Position numbers and translations under genes: made by a program. A model generated the notes under the pieces. That model saw only the letters and a program-made list of their open reading frames with translations, searched no databases and was not told the origin of the DNA. From contig CALBJX010000094.1 in NCBI GenBank assembly GCA_937893015.1, positions 62,001 to 126,000 on the forward strand: DNA of 64,000 bases. The letters run 5' to 3'. Positions 25,340 through 31,988 of the stretch are shown one piece after another (the first letter of the stretch is position 1; each line of letters starts with the position of its first letter). Source of the DNA: an uncultured Verrucomicrobiales bacterium (GTDB taxonomy: Bacteria > Verrucomicrobiota > Verrucomicrobiia > Verrucomicrobiales > Akkermansiaceae).

Positions 25340-26977
25340 TCAAGCCTCTTCCGTGCGGAAGAAACGGCGCGTGGTGACAAAGAGGAAGAGCAGCCCGATC
25401 ACGACCGCAAGCCCGCCGTATATCAGGAATGTGGAGACGGAGGCGGGGTCGCTCACGAGGGTGGTGAGGTAGATGACGAGGAAATTGCCCATGGTGCTGG
25501 TGAGAAACCAGAAGCTGGAGACAAGGCTCTTCATATTCTTGCCGGCGGCGGTGTAGGCGTACTCGAGGCCCGTGGTGCTCACGAGGATTTCCGAAATCGT
25601 GAGCATGAGGTAGGGCACGCCCTGCCACATGATGGAAAGCTGCGCACCCTCATCGAGGAACTGTTGCAGCAGCGCCACCACGCCGTAGGAGAGCCCCGCC
25701 AGCACGATGCCGATGCCCATGCGCTTGAGCGGCTTGCTCCATCGGCCGACATAGGGGTACACGAGCAGGGTCATAACGGGCACGAAAATCATGACGAGCA
25801 GGGGATTGAAGCTCTGCATCTCCTCCGCGCCGAAGGAGAAGGTGCACCACGAGGTGTCGAGGCTGATGGGCTGCATCTTGGCCCCTTGCAGCACCCAGCT
25901 CGTCATGGTTTGGTCAAAGAGGCTCCAGAAGGGGATGATCATCGCAAAGACGATGAGCACGCGCAGGAGATTGTGTGCGCCGCGGCGTTCTTCCTCGCTG
26001 TGGCGGGCGGCGCAGGTGGCAGTGTCATCGAAGATCATGCTGCCCATGAGCCCGAAGAATCCGCCCGCGCGGGTGGCGGCGGCGAGCTTCAGCGCGGCAA
26101 GGAGCAGGGCGGCGATGTAGAGCAGCAGGGCGGCCAGGCCGCAGAGGGAAGCCGCGACCTCCCCCGCGCCCGACAGGGTGGCCAGCGCGATGGCACCGCT
26201 CTGCGTCTGCCGGCCGAGCAGCAACACGGGCGGGGCGATGACAATGAACGCGAAGATGCCGATGGCGGTGTTGACGGCCTGTCCGACGGCTTCCGCGCCG
26301 AAGCGTTCAACGGCGGTGCTGCGCCCGCGGAAGAGGCGGGTGAGCAGGGCGGGCAGGAAGCGCGGCTGAGAGGGCTCGCGGTGGCGGTACTGCTTGCGCC
26401 CGCACCAGAACACGAGGGTGGCAATGCCCATGAAAATGCCGGGGATGCCGAAAGCCCAGCTGTAGCCCCAGTTCTGGCGCACCCACGGGATGACGAGGAA
26501 GGAGAAGAACGAGCCGAGGTTGATGGACCAGTAGAACGCGGCATACACGCGCGTCATGATGCTGCCGTCCTTTTCTCCCTCCACTTGGTCGCCCACGAAG
26601 GCGGAGACGCAGGGCTTGATGCCGCCCGCCCCCAGCGCGATGATGAAGAGACCGACGAAGAGGATGGCCTGCCGCGCTTCCACGGTGTTCACCAAGTCCG
26701 CCGTGGCGAGCACAGCGTGGCCGAGACAGTAGAAGAGGGAGATGTACAGGATGGTCTTGTAGCGGCCGAGAAAGCGGTCGGCAATCCACGCGCCGAGCAG
26801 GGGCAGGATATAGATGCCCGCGCTGAAGAGGTGCGCCACCTCCATGGCTTGGCTCTCGCTCATGCAGAGCATGTTGCACATGTAGAGCGTGAGGATGCTG
26901 CGCATGCCGTAGAAACTGAAACGTTCGCAGGCTTCGTTGCCGACGATGTATTTGGTCTGGGAGGGGAAGGATGCCAT
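25340..26977 (-). CDS. POT/PTR family proton-coupled peptide transporter
   Basis: A 545-residue inner-membrane carrier importing di- and tripeptides with protons. The N-terminal motif N-E-A-C-E-R-F-S-F-Y-G is the family E-x-x-E-R-F-x-Y-Y signature with the first Glu shifted. G-A-W-I-A-D-R-F-L-G-R-Y and the second signature G-A-G-G-I-K-P-C-V-S-A-F-x-G-D follow. About 12-14 membrane helices are visible. It lies between the PpiD-like gene and the small secreted protein on the same strand. Confidence 0.88.
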   Translation of the reverse strand: MASFPSQTKYIVGNEACERFSFYGMRSILTLYMCNMLCMSESQAMEVAHLFSAGIYILPLLGAWIADRFLGRYKTILYISLFYCLGHAVLATADLVNTVEARQAILFVGLFIIALGAGGIKPCVSAFVGDQVEGEKDGSIMTRVYAAFYWSINLGSFFSFLVIPWVRQNWGYSWAFGIPGIFMGIATLVFWCGRKQYRHREPSQPRFLPALLTRLFRGRSTAVERFGAEAVGQAVNTAIGIFAFIVIAPPVLLLGRQTQSGAIALATLSGAGEVAASLCGLAALLLYIAALLLAALKLAAATRAGGFFGLMGSMIFDDTATCAARHSEEERRGAHNLLRVLIVFAMIIPFWSLFDQTMTSWVLQGAKMQPISLDTSWCTFSFGAEEMQSFNPLLVMIFVPVMTLLVYPYVGRWSKPLKRMGIGIVLAGLSYGVVALLQQFLDEGAQLSIMWQGVPYLMLTISEILVSTTGLEYAYTAAGKNMKSLVSSFWFLTSTMGNFLVIYLTTLVSDPASVSTFLIYGGLAVVIGLLFLFVTTRRFFRTEEA

Positions 26978-27002
26978 GGGAAAATGTTGTCGGAATGAAA
27001 AG

Positions 27003-27030
27003 AACGGCCTGACAGGGGCGTCAGACCGTT
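27003..27030 (-). terminator. Hairpin after the PpiD-like gene
   Basis: AACGGCCTGAC and GTCAGACCGTT form an 11-bp stem with one mismatch and a 6-nt loop, 43 nt beyond the stop codon. Confidence 0.6.
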
Positions 27031-27072
27031 CGGAAGTTTTTTCGTGCGTTGCAAGCTCGCGGTCTGCGCGGC

Positions 27073-28821
27073 TTATTTCTTGGCGCGGGCGTGCTCGGAG
27101 AGGTTGATGTGGTAGCGCGTATAGGCGTTGTGGATCCAGTCCAGCAGGACGGAGGTGCTGAGCTGCGCATTCTGAGAGGGAATCAGGCTGAACGCCTTGG
27201 CCATCTCGTACTCGGGGCTCTGCTCCACGATGCGACCCGTCACACCCGTGAAGCGGGCGCCGTCCGCGGTGATGACGACGGGCGCCATCTTGCCGCTCGC
27301 CACGCTGATGAGCGCCTGCGGCTCCAGATGCTCGGGCAGCTTCTCTTCCGTCAGCCCCACGGCGACGGGGCCGAAGCTCTCCTTCGCGGCACCCGCTTCC
27401 TCGGCGAGGGCAAAGGCGGCATCGAGGTTTTCCGCGGCTTCCATGCGGGAGAAGAGTTCCTTGGCGGCAATGTCGAGGGCGTTGTCGGTGCGCTCTTTCT
27501 TCAGGTCGGCGAGGGCGGCCTCACGCGCCTGTTCAAAGGGTAGCTCGGCTGCGGGCTCGACGGCTTCCACGCGGATGAAGAGCAGTTTGCCGCCCGCGGT
27601 GGGGAAGTAGCCGCGCACCTGCGTGATGGAGGCGATGTCGTCCGTGCGCCCCTCGGCGGCGGCCTTTTCGTAGTCCGCCACGGCGGGGGCACTCTCTACC
27701 TCGTTGAAGGCGATTTCCGCCAAGGTGGCGGTCTTGCCGTTGTGCTCCACCTGTTGCTGCAGGGCGGCATCGGCGTCGGCAAAGGTGCTCAGGGCGTAGG
27801 TCACATGGGACTTGCCTTCGGCGTTCAGGTAGGTGAAGGGTTCGTTTTCAGGATTCTCGGCGGCAGTGGCGAGCAGATTGTCAAAGCCCTTGCCGTTGGC
27901 GGCGGAGAGGTCCTGCATGAGCGCATCGGCAGCCACCATCAGGGATTCCGTGGAGGAACCCTCCCCGGGGGTCAGGGTGTAGACGGAGATGATGCGGCGT
28001 TCCTCGGTCTTGTAGCTGTCGGTGTGCTGCTCCCAATAGGCCTTGAGCTCTTCCTCCGTGGGGTCGGCGGGAGCCTGCACCTTGTCGGCGGGCAGCCAAG
28101 CAGTGATGCCGCTCACTTTCTGCGTGAGCATGTCCGCGAGGTCGGAGACGGCCTTGGTCTGGTACTTCACGCCGTCCGTCATCAGGCTGCTCACGCATTC
28201 CCAAATCATCATGTCGGCCACCACTTTGCGGAACGCACCTTCCTGCGCGTTGTTGCTCATGCCGTTGTGGAAGCCCGTGAGACGCTGGTACAGAGCCTGG
28301 TCGAATCCGCCGTCAGCCTTGCGGAACGCGGGCATGGCCTGAATGTAGGCGTCAATCTGCTCCTTGGAGGGGGCGATACCCAGCTTCGCGGATTCCGCAT
28401 GCAGGATGGCGCGGTTCACGGCGATGTTGCACCATGCCTCGCCGGCGTAGCCGTAGCTCCAGCCTTGCATCACGCCGTTGAGGAAGCTCATAAACTCCTG
28501 CACTTCCGGGTGCTGGGAGAGGTAGGCGTTCATGGACGCCTGTTCGTCCTCGCTGATGATGTCGTCCTCGTTGGTGTCGAACTGCGTGCGGAGCTTGTTC
28601 GTGGTGGCGGAGTAGAGGGACTGCACATACTGCTGCCCGTTCTCGCCCAGCGCGACGGCTTCCTGATAATTGTAGCCCGTGCCGTTCACTTCCACGTAGT
28701 AGTCGCGGGAGAAGTAGCTGCCCTTGCCGCTGTAGTCCATCATCACGAGGCCGAGACCGACCACGCCGATGACGATGAGAACGAGGATGGAGTTCTTGCG
28801 GATGAATTCGAGAAAGGTCAT
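27073..28821 (-). CDS. PpiD/SurA-like periplasmic folding factor with an EF-hand loop
   Basis: A 582-residue protein with an N-terminal membrane anchor (about 10-29), then a SurA-N-like helical chaperone region (about 105-260). A degenerate peptidyl-prolyl isomerase region (about 260-420) and a C-terminal helical part follow. This is the order of PpiD. The anchor sits in the inner membrane with the bulk in the periplasm, where it would assist secreted proteins. Residues 82-93 (D-T-N-E-D-D-I-I-S-E-D-E) are a canonical EF-hand calcium loop, not usual for this family. Isomerase activity cannot be judged. It has its own promoter. Confidence 0.7.
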   Translation of the reverse strand: MTFLEFIRKNSILVLIVIGVVGLGLVMMDYSGKGSYFSRDYYVEVNGTGYNYQEAVALGENGQQYVQSLYSATTNKLRTQFDTNEDDIISEDEQASMNAYLSQHPEVQEFMSFLNGVMQGWSYGYAGEAWCNIAVNRAILHAESAKLGIAPSKEQIDAYIQAMPAFRKADGGFDQALYQRLTGFHNGMSNNAQEGAFRKVVADMMIWECVSSLMTDGVKYQTKAVSDLADMLTQKVSGITAWLPADKVQAPADPTEEELKAYWEQHTDSYKTEERRIISVYTLTPGEGSSTESLMVAADALMQDLSAANGKGFDNLLATAAENPENEPFTYLNAEGKSHVTYALSTFADADAALQQQVEHNGKTATLAEIAFNEVESAPAVADYEKAAAEGRTDDIASITQVRGYFPTAGGKLLFIRVEAVEPAAELPFEQAREAALADLKKERTDNALDIAAKELFSRMEAAENLDAAFALAEEAGAAKESFGPVAVGLTEEKLPEHLEPQALISVASGKMAPVVITADGARFTGVTGRIVEQSPEYEMAKAFSLIPSQNAQLSTSVLLDWIHNAYTRYHINLSEHARAKK

Positions 28822-28878
28822 GACGAGAATGTGTGAAAAATGACGTGTCGCCCGCTCTGCGGACAGGACAACGCGGCT

Positions 28879-28906
28879 ATTCTACCGCAATCCCGCTGCG
28901 TTGCAA
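28879..28906 (-). promoter_or_regulatory. Promoter of the PpiD-like gene
   Basis: Minus strand TTGCAA at 28906-28901, a 16-nt spacer, TAGAAT at 28884-28879; leader about 50 nt. Confidence 0.6.
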
Positions 28907-28980
28907 GCACGAAAACGCCCCGCGCGTGTCATGCCGTGCGCACACAGCGCGGCGAATTGGGGATGGGAAAACTTTAACCT

Positions 28981-29018
28981 TCCATAGCGCAATTCGACAA
29001 ATCCTCATTTGTCGCGCC
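28981..29018. repeat. CGACAAAT hairpin repeat
   Basis: CCATAGCGCAATT followed by CGACAAAT-CCTC-ATTTGTCG (28995-29014). The same sequence, more diverged, forms both outer arms of the element at 20.96-21.24 kb, and the hairpin core recurs at 17726-17745. Confidence 0.6.
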
Positions 29019-29052
29019 GTTAGAGAGGGTTAGCAGTACTGTGTCCTCTGCA

Positions 29053-29122
29053 AAAAAAGCATCCGCCTCATAAGAAGCGGATGCCGAAGAATGAAGCCGT
29101 AGCTTGTCGCTTTAGTGGCGAC
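29053..29122 (-). pseudogene. Orphan 3' end of a PEP-CTERM gene: stop codon and terminator
   Basis: These 70 bases are the exact reverse complement of 31605-31674, the last codons, stop and terminator of the PEP-CTERM gene at 31016-31615. The hairpin is GCATCCGC/GCGGATGC with a run of seven T. No gene body precedes it on the minus strand; a hairpin mosaic does. It is read as the remnant of a third paralogue. Confidence 0.7.
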
Positions 29123-29650
29123 GACAAAGCCGCCGACGGCCCCCGAAGGGGCACCTGCGCAGCAGGTGGTAAGGCGGATTGGACAAGACTGCCGACGGCT
29201 GTAAGGCAGGTTAGCCTGTGGCAAAGCCACAGCCCCGCGTAGCGGGGTGAGCGCTCGTGAGGCGAGCGCGAAGCAATACCGCAGTGTTTGCCCCCGCAGG
29301 GGGTGAGTGCCCGTGGGGCGGGCACGAATCAAAGCCGCCGACGGCTGTAAGGCGGATTAGCCAACTGCGTAGCAGTTGCCCGAAGGGCAAAAGCCCCGTG
29401 GGGCGGGGCTTTTGGCAACGTGGGGCGCAGCCCCGAGGAGGAGGAGCCACGGCGCACGATATAAAAATGACCCCCGCCCTGTGAAGAGCGGAGGTCGAAG
29501 TGTTAAGCCTTAGTCTAATGTTTAGTGGCGACGACAAAGCCGCCGACGGCCCCCGAAGGGGCACCTGCGCAGCAGGTGGTAAGGCGGATTGGACAAACAC
29601 GCAGTGTTTGCCCCCGCAGGGGGTGAGTGCCCGTGGGGCGGGCACGAATC
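29123..29650. repeat. Mosaic of GC mini-hairpins with C-GNA-G triloops
   Basis: Between 29123 and 29434 there are at least ten perfect hairpins. Seven have three-base loops of the form C-GNA-G: 29141-29151 (GAA), 29152-29168 (GCA), 29233-29247 (GTA), 29291-29303 (GCA), 29362-29378 (GTA), 29378-29388 (GAA), 29422-29434 (GCA). Others are 29216-29232 (AAA loop), 29251-29269 and 29307-29325 (5-nt loops), and 29389-29413. Parts are repeated directly: 29111-29186 = 29521-29596, and 29281-29332 = 29601-29652. Stem sequences differ, loop type does not. No coding region is credible. Confidence 0.8.
29417..29535. repeat. 119-bp direct repeat, copy A (orphan PEP-CTERM 3' end)
   Basis: Identical to 29651-29769. 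Copy B contains the stop codon, last codons and terminator of the PEP-CTERM gene at 29756; copy A has the same stop and terminator but no gene body behind it. The terminator hairpin is at about 29469-29496. Confidence 0.8.
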
Positions 29651-29769
29651 AACGTGGGGCGCAGCCCCGAGGAGGAGGAGCCACGGCGCACGATATAAAA
29701 ATGACCCCCGCCCTGTGAAGAGCGGAGGTCGAAGTGTTAAGCCTTAGTCTAATGTTTAGTGGCGACGAC
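29651..29769. repeat. 119-bp direct repeat, copy B (functional 3' end)
   Basis: Carries the last five codons (tail R-R-R-H) and the terminator of the gene at 29756-30466. The hairpin at about 29703-29730 (GACC-CCGC/GCGG-GGTC with one bulge each) is followed on the minus strand by T5. Confidence 0.8.
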
Positions 29770-30466
29770 GACGAGCCGCCAGACCGGCGAGAGCCAGCAG
29801 GGACAGCGCGGCAGTCGCGGGCTCAGGGGTGACGGTGAGACGACCATTCGCGCCATTCAGCACGATTCCGTCTTTGACCGAGAAATCATTCAGGTCCAGA
29901 CTGGTCGTAGGCATCACGAACTTATCGATAGCATCCGTGGGGCTACCATAGGAGTACTGCACCACCGTGCCTTGCGCTTTCGTGTAGGAAATGGTCAAGG
30001 TCAGAGAATTATTCCATGCTCTGGAGCCGGAGTTGTTTGCATCGGTCATTGTCCAAGAGCACAGCACTTGGTTCATGGCTTCTGTCAACGTGGTGGTGTC
30101 ACCGTCTTTGTTGAGCGTGAAGGTGCTCTTCCAGTTGGAGGGCATATCGTTTTTGCCTTGAGTCGCCGTGCGCGTATTAATGCCGAAGTAGACATCGGCA
30201 CCGCTATTCTGATTCACAAGATAGCGGTTGCCCTCCGTCGTGTTGGTCAGCTGCATGATATACGCATTAGCCCCACTGGCAGCGAGACCACCGGTAACAT
30301 TCAGTGTCAGGGTGTAGTCGTTGCCGTACACATAGCCGATGTCAGAAAGGATTGTCTCCCAGTCTGTGTTGAAGTCGGAACCCGAGGCCGACGTGATGTC
30401 CGCCGTGCGGGTTACTGCCATAGCGATGCTGCTGAGGGCTAAAAGCGCAATGAGCGTTTTTTTCAT
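29756..30466 (-). CDS. PEP-CTERM-like secreted protein 1 of the divergent pair
   Basis: 236 residues. Signal peptide M-K-K-T-L-I-A-L-L-A-L-S-S-I-A-M-A, nearly the same as in the divergent partner. The mature part is Asn/Thr-rich and beta-like (Y-G-N-D-Y-T-L-T-L-N-V-T-G-G). The C-terminus is T-P-E-P-A-T-A-A-L-S-L-L-A-L-A-G-L then A-A-R-R-R-R-H, a sorting tail for exosortase-type processing. Its leader is the 105-bp inverted repeat shared with gene 2. Function unknown; probably a surface or envelope protein. Confidence 0.8.
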   Translation of the reverse strand: MKKTLIALLALSSIAMAVTRTADITSASGSDFNTDWETILSDIGYVYGNDYTLTLNVTGGLAASGANAYIMQLTNTTEGNRYLVNQNSGADVYFGINTRTATQGKNDMPSNWKSTFTLNKDGDTTTLTEAMNQVLCSWTMTDANNSGSRAWNNSLTLTISYTKAQGTVVQYSYGSPTDAIDKFVMPTTSLDLNDFSVKDGIVLNGANGRLTVTPEPATAALSLLALAGLAARRRRH

Positions 30467-30478
30467 GGTGTGATATAA

Positions 30479-30583
30479 TGTATGTTCTTGTTAATAAATG
30501 CAGAGTGGCGGGAAATCCATGCACGTGATATGGCGTTTTCGCACAACCCTGCGAGGGAAGTATACAGCATTCTGAATGCTGTA
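30479..30583. repeat. 105-bp perfect inverted repeat, left arm (leader of PEP-CTERM gene 1)
   Basis: Exact reverse complement of 30897-31001. It covers the upstream leader of gene 1 and ends in the palindrome at 30563-30583. The 313 bp between the arms (30584-30896) hold no credible gene; they contain a T8 run, a GGGGTGCT/AGCACCCC inverted pair near 30703-30756, and 40 bp conserved upstream of the GH89 palindrome. Confidence 0.85.
30563..30583. promoter_or_regulatory. Palindrome 1 (half-site TACAGCATTC)
   Basis: Two 10-bp half-sites around a central T, upstream of PEP-CTERM gene 1. Same sequence at 30897-30917 and 31875-31895. Size and symmetry fit a dimeric regulator site. Confidence 0.6.
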
Positions 30584-30893
30584 GCAAGCCTTTTTTTTAT
30601 AAAACATTGAAAAAAGTATTCGTTAGGCACTAATCGTTTTCAGGTTTCAAATACGATAGTGAAGAAAATGGCAAAATCCCGCGTCAGAGGCGGATTTGCG
30701 GGGTGCTGAATCTTTAGGCGAAGTATGGTATTGCAACAAGCACCCCGAACAGAGGACAAAAGTCGTACCCGAGGGACATGACACCATCTGTAGAACAGAC
30801 AGCCGTCATGACAGGGGATGAGCAAACGAGCACAAATTGCTTTCTTATTCTGCTGTTTTCGTCTCACATTCAATGCATTGCGCCGGCTCTTTT

Positions 30894-30920
30894 GTATACA
30901 GCATTCAGAATGCTGTATAC
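30894..30920. promoter_or_regulatory. Palindrome 2, extended to 13-bp half-sites
   Basis: GTATACAGCATTC, a central A, and the complement; upstream of PEP-CTERM gene 2. About 40 bp before it match the sequence before palindrome 3 (TTTC, CTCACA, TCAAT, TTGCGC, then GTATACAG). Confidence 0.6.
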
Positions 30921-31001
30921 TTCCCTCGCAGGGTTGTGCGAAAACGCCATATCACGTGCATGGATTTCCCGCCACTCTGCATTTATTAACAAGAACATAC
31001 A
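30897..31001. repeat. 105-bp perfect inverted repeat, right arm (leader of PEP-CTERM gene 2)
   Basis: Exact reverse complement of 30479-30583. It runs from the palindrome to about 15 nt before the start of gene 2. The conserved leader contains CCCT-CGC-AGGG and GCG-AAAA-CGC mini-hairpins. Confidence 0.85.
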
Positions 31002-31015
31002 TATACAACAACATT

Positions 31016-31615
31016 ATGAAAAAGACTCTGATTGCCCTTGTGGCTCTCTCCGGCATGGCCATGGCTGCTGAAGATTCTTTCAGCACACTTGACCTCGATT
31101 ACGTTGCCGGCAACGATTACACGCTGACGCTGACGCTCAATACGACAGACTACGCCGGTGCATCCAAACACATCCTCAAAACTGCTGATGGTGTGAATCT
31201 GTTCTGCCAGATAGGGCAATACGTCGGTGTGGAAAAAGACGGGAACGACACCCTGTCCTCTGTAGGCGGCGTCGACCACTACAATGAGTCTCCTATCACA
31301 GTCACAGCCGGAGAAAGTGAGTTTTGGTTCATCAATCTGGGAGGTAATCGACTGAACAGCCTGACGCTGTGTTTCGAGGCCACCATCGAGACAGACACCA
31401 CAAAGATTTCCATCACGAAGCCCAGCGGCGACGGGGCGTTCACCACCCCCATCGTGCTGAATGTGGATAAGGCTATTGACCCCACCCAAATTCAGCTCAA
31501 CGTTGGCCGCGTTTCGAGTTATGACGTTAGCTTCGTTTCCACCCCCGAGCCTGCGACCGCCACGCTTTCCCTGCTGGCTCTCGCCGGTCTGGCGGCTCGC
31601 CGCCGTCGCCACTAA
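31016..31615 (+). CDS. PEP-CTERM-like secreted protein 2 of the divergent pair
   Basis: The ATG at 31016 gives 199 residues: signal peptide M-K-K-T-L-I-A-L-V-A-L-S-G-M-A-M-A, a beta-rich mature part (Y-V-A-G-N-D-Y-T-L-T-L-T-L-N-T), and the tail T-P-E-P-A-T-A-T-L-S-L-L-A-L-A-G-L then A-A-R-R-R-R-H. The mature part resembles gene 1 only near the start, so the pair shares signals and leader more than body. It has its own terminator. Function unknown. Confidence 0.8.
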   Translation: MKKTLIALVALSGMAMAAEDSFSTLDLDYVAGNDYTLTLTLNTTDYAGASKHILKTADGVNLFCQIGQYVGVEKDGNDTLSSVGGVDHYNESPITVTAGESEFWFINLGGNRLNSLTLCFEATIETDTTKISITKPSGDGAFTTPIVLNVDKAIDPTQIQLNVGRVSSYDVSFVSTPEPATATLSLLALAGLAARRRRH

Positions 31616-31640
31616 AGCGACAAGCTACGGCTTCATTCTT

Positions 31641-31674
31641 CGGCATCCGCTTCTTATGAGGCGGATGCTTTTTT
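31641..31674 (+). terminator. Terminator of PEP-CTERM gene 2
   Basis: GCATCCGC/GCGGATGC stem with a 10-nt loop and a T6 run. An inverted exact copy is at 29053-29082. Confidence 0.8.
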
Positions 31675-31874
31675 ATATCAACAGCCGTGGCTCCTCCTAG
31701 GGGCTGCGCCCCGCAACGACGATTTGCCACCACCTCATTGGCACTTGCCCCATACGCTCCTCTCGGGCCCTCTCTGCTGACGGAGATTTTGCCGTGAATT
31801 GAAATGAGGAAAACATGCCTTTAGTATTAGTTGTTTCTATCTCACAGTCAATCTGTTGCGCAGGTTTTTGTGTA

Positions 31875-31895
31875 TACAGCATTCAGAATGCTGTA
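31875..31895. promoter_or_regulatory. Palindrome 3, upstream of the GH89 gene
   Basis: TACAGCATTC, central A, GAATGCTGTA, identical to the core of palindrome 2. Its centre is about 75 nt upstream of the GH89 -10 box, a position that would suit an activator. Confidence 0.6.
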
Positions 31896-31959
31896 GGCAG
31901 CTGATTCCGAAAAAAACATGATAAGTGATTTTTTCGTTTCAACATGCTTTGTTATGTGG

Positions 31960-31965
31960 TAGAAT
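31960..31965 (+). promoter_or_regulatory. -10 box of the GH89 gene
   Basis: TGG-TAGAAT, extended -10 type, about 23 nt before the first ATG; TTTCAA 17 nt upstream is a weak -35. Confidence 0.5.
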
Positions 31966-31988
31966 GTCGCGTCACAGCTCTTCTATAT

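Larger units (their letters stand above)
31680..31988. other. Gap between PEP-CTERM gene 2 and GH89 gene
   Basis: Holds a degenerate inverted copy (about 31684-31716) of the hairpin block seen at 29417-29455, including GGGGC-TGC-GCCCC at 31700-31712. Then comes about 100 bp with nothing recognisable, the 60-bp stretch homologous to the region before palindrome 2, palindrome 3, and the GH89 -10 box. No gene is seen. Confidence 0.6.

Noticed and set aside
29030..29718. Arg/Pro-rich open frames over the hairpin mosaic
   Set aside because: They mirror the GC hairpins, duplicate with the repeats, and carry no domain or start signal.
29111..29770. CRISPR-like array
   Set aside because: Repeats are of unequal length and spacing (70-120 bp copies and small hairpins), there are no uniform spacers, and no cas genes are present.
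30563..30600. Reading palindrome 1 plus T8 as a simple terminator
   Set aside because: The palindrome has a one-base centre, so it folds poorly as a hairpin; the T run is 7 nt away, and the other two copies lack a T run.
30640..30873. 77-codon Cys/Arg-rich frame between the inverted-repeat arms
   Set aside because: No family, no start context, and composition typical of non-coding DNA; kept as spacer.
28822..31988. Insertion sequence or transposon at the repeat-rich locus
   Set aside because: No transposase or integrase fragment is found in any frame, and no target-site duplication could be recognised around the repeats.
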